From NCBI RefSeq assembly GCF_030296055.1, contig NZ_AP027370.1, positions 1,972,501 through 2,036,500 of the forward strand: a stretch of 64,000 bases of DNA. Direction: 5' to 3'. Each line of letters begins with the position of its first letter. The first letter of the stretch is position 1. This DNA comes from Hydrogenimonas cancrithermarum (GTDB taxonomy: Bacteria > Campylobacterota > Campylobacteria > Campylobacterales > Hydrogenimonadaceae). The notes under the pieces are model-generated. The model saw only the letters and a program-made list of their open reading frames with translations, searched no databases and was not told the DNA's origin. Positions 61,372-64,000 of the stretch are shown in pieces. A program made the translations under genes and the position numbers.

Positions 61372-62052
61372 TCAAAACCAGAACCGAACCCCTGCTACGA
61401 AACGGGTCTCTTCCTCTTTCCCGTACAGATCTTTGGTGTCGCCGAAGGTATTGGCGTATTCGATGCCGATATAGAGAGCGAACTCCCTGACAAACTCGTA
61501 GCGCAGGCGCAAACCGGCATCGAGGGACGAGAGGCCGGAGCCCACACCGATTTCCGGGACATCGTCACTGTACGCCTCCATTTCGATGCGTGGCGTCAAA
61601 ATCAGTTTCTGGGTGATCAGGGCTTCGTATTCGAAATCGAAATTGACGCCGACGGCGTCTTCGCCGACTTTCAGGCGTATGCGTGTGTCGATAAAGTAAG
61701 GCGCCAGCCCCTGCAGCGCCACGACGCCCCACATTTTACTTTCACTTCCGGTTTTGTCGTATTCGACACCGCCTTGTAGGTCCCAAAAGGGTGTAGCCGC
61801 CCGGCTGTAGAGCAGCTCGTTATGGCTTTCGGTCTCATCAGAGGTCGTGGAGCCTTCGCTGTAGAGGTAGAGTTTGTCCAGATCTTTGCCGATGTAGGCC
61901 GACATATCCCACGCGACGGGGGTATCGCTGACAGCTTGTACTTCGAGGCGGTCCATCAGCAGTGTCGCGCGCAGTGGATCGTCGTTCATCTCGGCAAACA
62001 TGGTTTGCCCCAGCACTGCACAGAGCGGCAGAATCATCAGCACCTTTTTCAT
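61372..62052 (-). CDS. Outer-membrane copper resistance protein B
   Basis: I start at ATG 62052, which overlaps the stop of copA. The 226-residue product has a signal peptide (KKVLMILPLCAVLGQTMFA), a short Asp/Met segment, and then a beta-barrel of the CopB (copper resistance protein B) family: PFWDLQGGVEYDKTGSESKMWGVVALQGLAPYFIDTRIRLKVG, ITQKLILTPRIEMEAYSDD, SLDAGLRLRYEFVREFALYIGIEYANTFGDT, ending FVAGVRFWF. It works with CopA in the outer membrane. The Met-rich N-terminal repeats of Pseudomonas CopB are missing. Confidence 0.92.
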   Translation of the reverse strand: MKKVLMILPLCAVLGQTMFAEMNDDPLRATLLMDRLEVQAVSDTPVAWDMSAYIGKDLDKLYLYSEGSTTSDETESHNELLYSRAATPFWDLQGGVEYDKTGSESKMWGVVALQGLAPYFIDTRIRLKVGEDAVGVNFDFEYEALITQKLILTPRIEMEAYSDDVPEIGVGSGLSSLDAGLRLRYEFVREFALYIGIEYANTFGDTKDLYGKEEETRFVAGVRFWF

Positions 62053-63782
62053 CACACCACCTCCACTTTTCTGAACATGCCGAGCATGTGGTAGAGCATG
62101 TGGCAATGGTAGGCCCACGCTCCCTTCGCGTCGACGGTGACACGGTAGCTGATCTTGCTGCCTGGCTGCACCAGCACCGTATGCTTGCGCACGAGACGGT
62201 TTTCATCGCCCGTCTCTAGATCGCTCCAAAGCCCATGCAGGTGCATCGGATGGTTCATCATCGTGTCGTTGATGAAGGTGATGCGCAGCCGCTCGCCATA
62301 GTGAAACTTCAAAGGTTCGGCATCGGCATATGTGATGCCGTTGATCGACCAGATGTAGCGCTCCATGTTACCGGTCAGATGAAGCACGATTTCGCGGTCC
62401 GGTTTCGGGTCGTTCGCCGTCGAATAGTAGTTTTTCAAATCGGCGTAGGTCAGCACCCTGCGGCCGTTGTTTCGCAAGCCCACGCCCGGATCGCCGAGCC
62501 GGTAGCGCGGGTCCATGGCGCGCATCGTCGTACCCACACCCCACTTGATCGGAAGTTGGGTGACTGGGTAGTCCGGCTCTTTTTTCGTCGGCATCTTCAT
62601 CTTCGAATGGTCCATTTTCATGCCGCCGTGACCGCCATTCGGATTTTTCCAGTCGCCCATGCCCATATCCGCCATCGTCAGGGGCTGGGGCTTGTCTATT
62701 TTCGGACGCAGCACTTTCATCGAAGCGTCTGGCGCCAGCGTGCCAGCCGCGAAACCCGAGCGGTCGATGCTTTGTGCAAAGATGCAGTAGGCTTTTTCCT
62801 CGGGCTCGACGATGACGTCGTAGGTTTCGGCCACGGCGATGCGGAACTCATCCACTTCCACCGGTTGCACCGGGTTGCCATCGGCCGCGACCACGCGCAT
62901 CTTGAGCCCGGGAATGCGGACATCGAAGATCGTCATCGCCGACTGGTTGATAAAGCGTAGCCGTACTTTGTCACCGCGTTTGAAGCGTGCACGCCAATCC
63001 TGCGTATCGGTCAGCCCGTTCATCAAAAAGGTGTAGGTGTGGCCCGTAATATCGGAAAGATCGCGGTCGCTCATGCGCATCTCGTTCCACATTTTTCGCG
63101 CTTTGAAAGCTTCGACAAAGCCAAACTTCTTCACCTCTTCGAAAAAGTCGCCGAGGGTACGCTGGTTGAAGTTGTAGTAGTCGCTTTGGATTTTCAGTTT
63201 ACGGTAGATGTTTTCCGGTTTTTCATCGCTCCAATCCGAGAGCGAGACGACATAGTCACAGTCAAACGCAAACGGTTCGGGCACTTTGGGCTCGATTACG
63301 ATCGCCCCGTGCATACCGGTCTGTTCCTGAAAACCGCTGTGGGAGTGGTACCAGAAGGTGCCGCTCTGGCGGACTTCGAAGCGGTAGGTGAAGGTTTCGC
63401 CCGGTGCGATGCCCGGGTAGCTGATATCCGGCACGCCATCCATCCGATAGGGCAGGATGATGCCGTGCCAGTGGATCGAACTGCTTACCGGGAGGTTGTT
63501 GGTGACATGAATCGTCACCTTTTCGCCCTCTTTCCACTTCAGCGTAGGGCCCGGCAGCATGCCGTTGATCGTCGTGGCGATTCTTTGTTTGCCCGTGATG
63601 TCGACCAGTGTCTCGTCGATCGTCAGATGGAACTCTTCGCCTTCGAGTACTTCAGCTGGTCTGCGTTTAACGAACGTGCGGCTCTCTTCGCCTGCAAAAA
63701 GCGTTTCTCTTCCACTCAACAATATCGCGGATGCCGCAATGCCCTGCACAAACTTTCTTCGCGAGAGGTAGCCGATATTCAT
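62052..63782 (-). CDS. copA: Multicopper oxidase, copper resistance protein A
   Basis: The 576-residue protein has a Tat signal (SRRKFVQGIAASAIL) and copper-site motifs in all the expected places: SSIHWHGIILP (near residue 100), FWYHSHSGFQEQTG, HPMHLHGLWSD, and HCHMLYHMLGM with the T1 cysteine. A Met/His-rich loop (MADMGMGDW and MKMDHSKMKMP) lies around residues 375-400 and should bind Cu(I). It oxidises Cu(I) in the periplasm. The gene is upstream of, and overlaps, the outer-membrane copB gene, forming a copAB unit. Confidence 0.95.
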   Translation of the reverse strand: MNIGYLSRRKFVQGIAASAILLSGRETLFAGEESRTFVKRRPAEVLEGEEFHLTIDETLVDITGKQRIATTINGMLPGPTLKWKEGEKVTIHVTNNLPVSSSIHWHGIILPYRMDGVPDISYPGIAPGETFTYRFEVRQSGTFWYHSHSGFQEQTGMHGAIVIEPKVPEPFAFDCDYVVSLSDWSDEKPENIYRKLKIQSDYYNFNQRTLGDFFEEVKKFGFVEAFKARKMWNEMRMSDRDLSDITGHTYTFLMNGLTDTQDWRARFKRGDKVRLRFINQSAMTIFDVRIPGLKMRVVAADGNPVQPVEVDEFRIAVAETYDVIVEPEEKAYCIFAQSIDRSGFAAGTLAPDASMKVLRPKIDKPQPLTMADMGMGDWKNPNGGHGGMKMDHSKMKMPTKKEPDYPVTQLPIKWGVGTTMRAMDPRYRLGDPGVGLRNNGRRVLTYADLKNYYSTANDPKPDREIVLHLTGNMERYIWSINGITYADAEPLKFHYGERLRITFINDTMMNHPMHLHGLWSDLETGDENRLVRKHTVLVQPGSKISYRVTVDAKGAWAYHCHMLYHMLGMFRKVEVV

Positions 63783-63810
63783 GATACTCTTCCTTTACTT
63801 CTTTGAAACA

Positions 63811-63840
63811 AATATAGCGCGGCTATGTGGAAGAAATGTG
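63811..63840 (-). promoter_or_regulatory. Copper-type promoter (site 3): CACA direct repeat plus -10, before copA
   Basis: On the minus strand CACA occurs at 63840-63837 and 63829-63826, 11 bases apart. TATATT at 63816-63811 starts 13 bases after the second copy. This matches the other two copper promoters exactly in spacing. It sits in the 68-base gap between copA and the upstream gene. Confidence 0.7.
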
Positions 63841-63850
63841 TAAAAAATAT

Positions 63851-64000
63851 CTACAGCATCGACTCTTTGAGCTCCTTGATAATTTCGAGCTGTCGGTGTG
63901 CGACGAAGGGGGTGAGGATCTCTTCGATAATTTTACATGGCTCCAATGTGATCACGAGTCTGATATTCAGCCCACTCTTTTTCATTTTGAAGATGTGTCC
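63851..64000 (-). CDS. C-terminal end of an unidentified protein (5' end outside window)
   Basis: The minus-strand frame is open to the window end and stops with TAG at 63851-63853, giving 49 residues. They read as a basic/hydrophobic tail with a single cysteine (RLVITLEPCKIIEEILTP, then a helix ending ELKESML). I recognise no family. It is upstream of copA on the same strand, so it may be part of the copper locus or its regulator; the copA promoter lies just after it. Confidence 0.5.
   Translation of the reverse strand, partial: GHIFKMKKSGLNIRLVITLEPCKIIEEILTPFVAHRQLEIIKELKESML

Noticed and set aside
1-64000. CRISPR arrays, tRNA, rRNA, insertion sequences and prophage genes
   Set aside because: I looked for spaced repeats, cloverleaf-like segments, transposase motifs and phage structural genes and saw none that I could support.

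Overview
The window looks like chromosome from a Campylobacterota (epsilonproteobacterial) bacterium of moderate G+C content. This is inferred from the gene mix: an AddB/AddA-type pair with short subunits, AmrS, an SO_0444-type Cu/Zn permease, FixH-like plus CusCBA-like efflux genes, many c-di-GMP enzymes and a class II fumarase. A vent- or sulfur-type genus such as Hydrogenimonas would fit, but I cannot prove the genus from the sequence alone. I saw no rRNA, tRNA, CRISPR array or insertion sequence.

Layout. 1-1698 is the 3' part of a molybdopterin nitrate reductase of the assimilatory NasA/NarB type. 1.9-4.8 kb is a small accessory segment: a Phd-like antitoxin and MazF-like toxin with a clear promoter and palindromic operator, then a strikingly A+T-rich pair encoding an LRR-GNAT fusion and a uracil/hypoxanthine-DNA-glycosylase-like protein. 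4.9-14.3 kb holds housekeeping and unknown genes (PhnA/YjdM, lipoprotein, SfsA, a small membrane protein, FAD oxidoreductase, phosphoglycolate phosphatase, coiled-coil protein, EamA transporter, Cache-GGDEF-EAL protein). 14.4-18.4 kb has a NifU-like protein, a beta-barrel candidate, a DUF1538 membrane protein with P-II-like and CBS proteins, and a degenerate GGDEF protein. 18.5-24.8 kb is a HAD phosphatase, an asparaginase N-domain protein and AddB/AddA. 24.9-37.1 kb contains AmrS, an HD-GYP response regulator, a diguanylate cyclase response regulator, a metal permease, RecQ, two small acidic proteins, chorismate mutase, FumC and an OmpR-type two-component system.

37.2-43.1 kb is the most unusual region. 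A predicted outer-membrane barrel and an MMPL/RND membrane protein converge on a LolA-like periplasmic protein and a Tat-exported lipoprotein. The lipoprotein's C-terminal third is eight 11-residue repeats running into nine 7-residue repeats. Together they look like an undescribed envelope lipid-trafficking set.

43.3-64 kb is a metal resistance region: FixH-like plus CusCBA-like, a small Cys/His protein plus CzcCBA-like, then a PAS-GGDEF-EAL protein, PolX and a DsrE-like protein, followed by a CopB-type Cu P-ATPase, outer-membrane CopB and multicopper oxidase CopA. Three of these units share one promoter architecture: CACA-N7-CACA-N9-(-10 box). This points to one direct-repeat-binding copper regulator.
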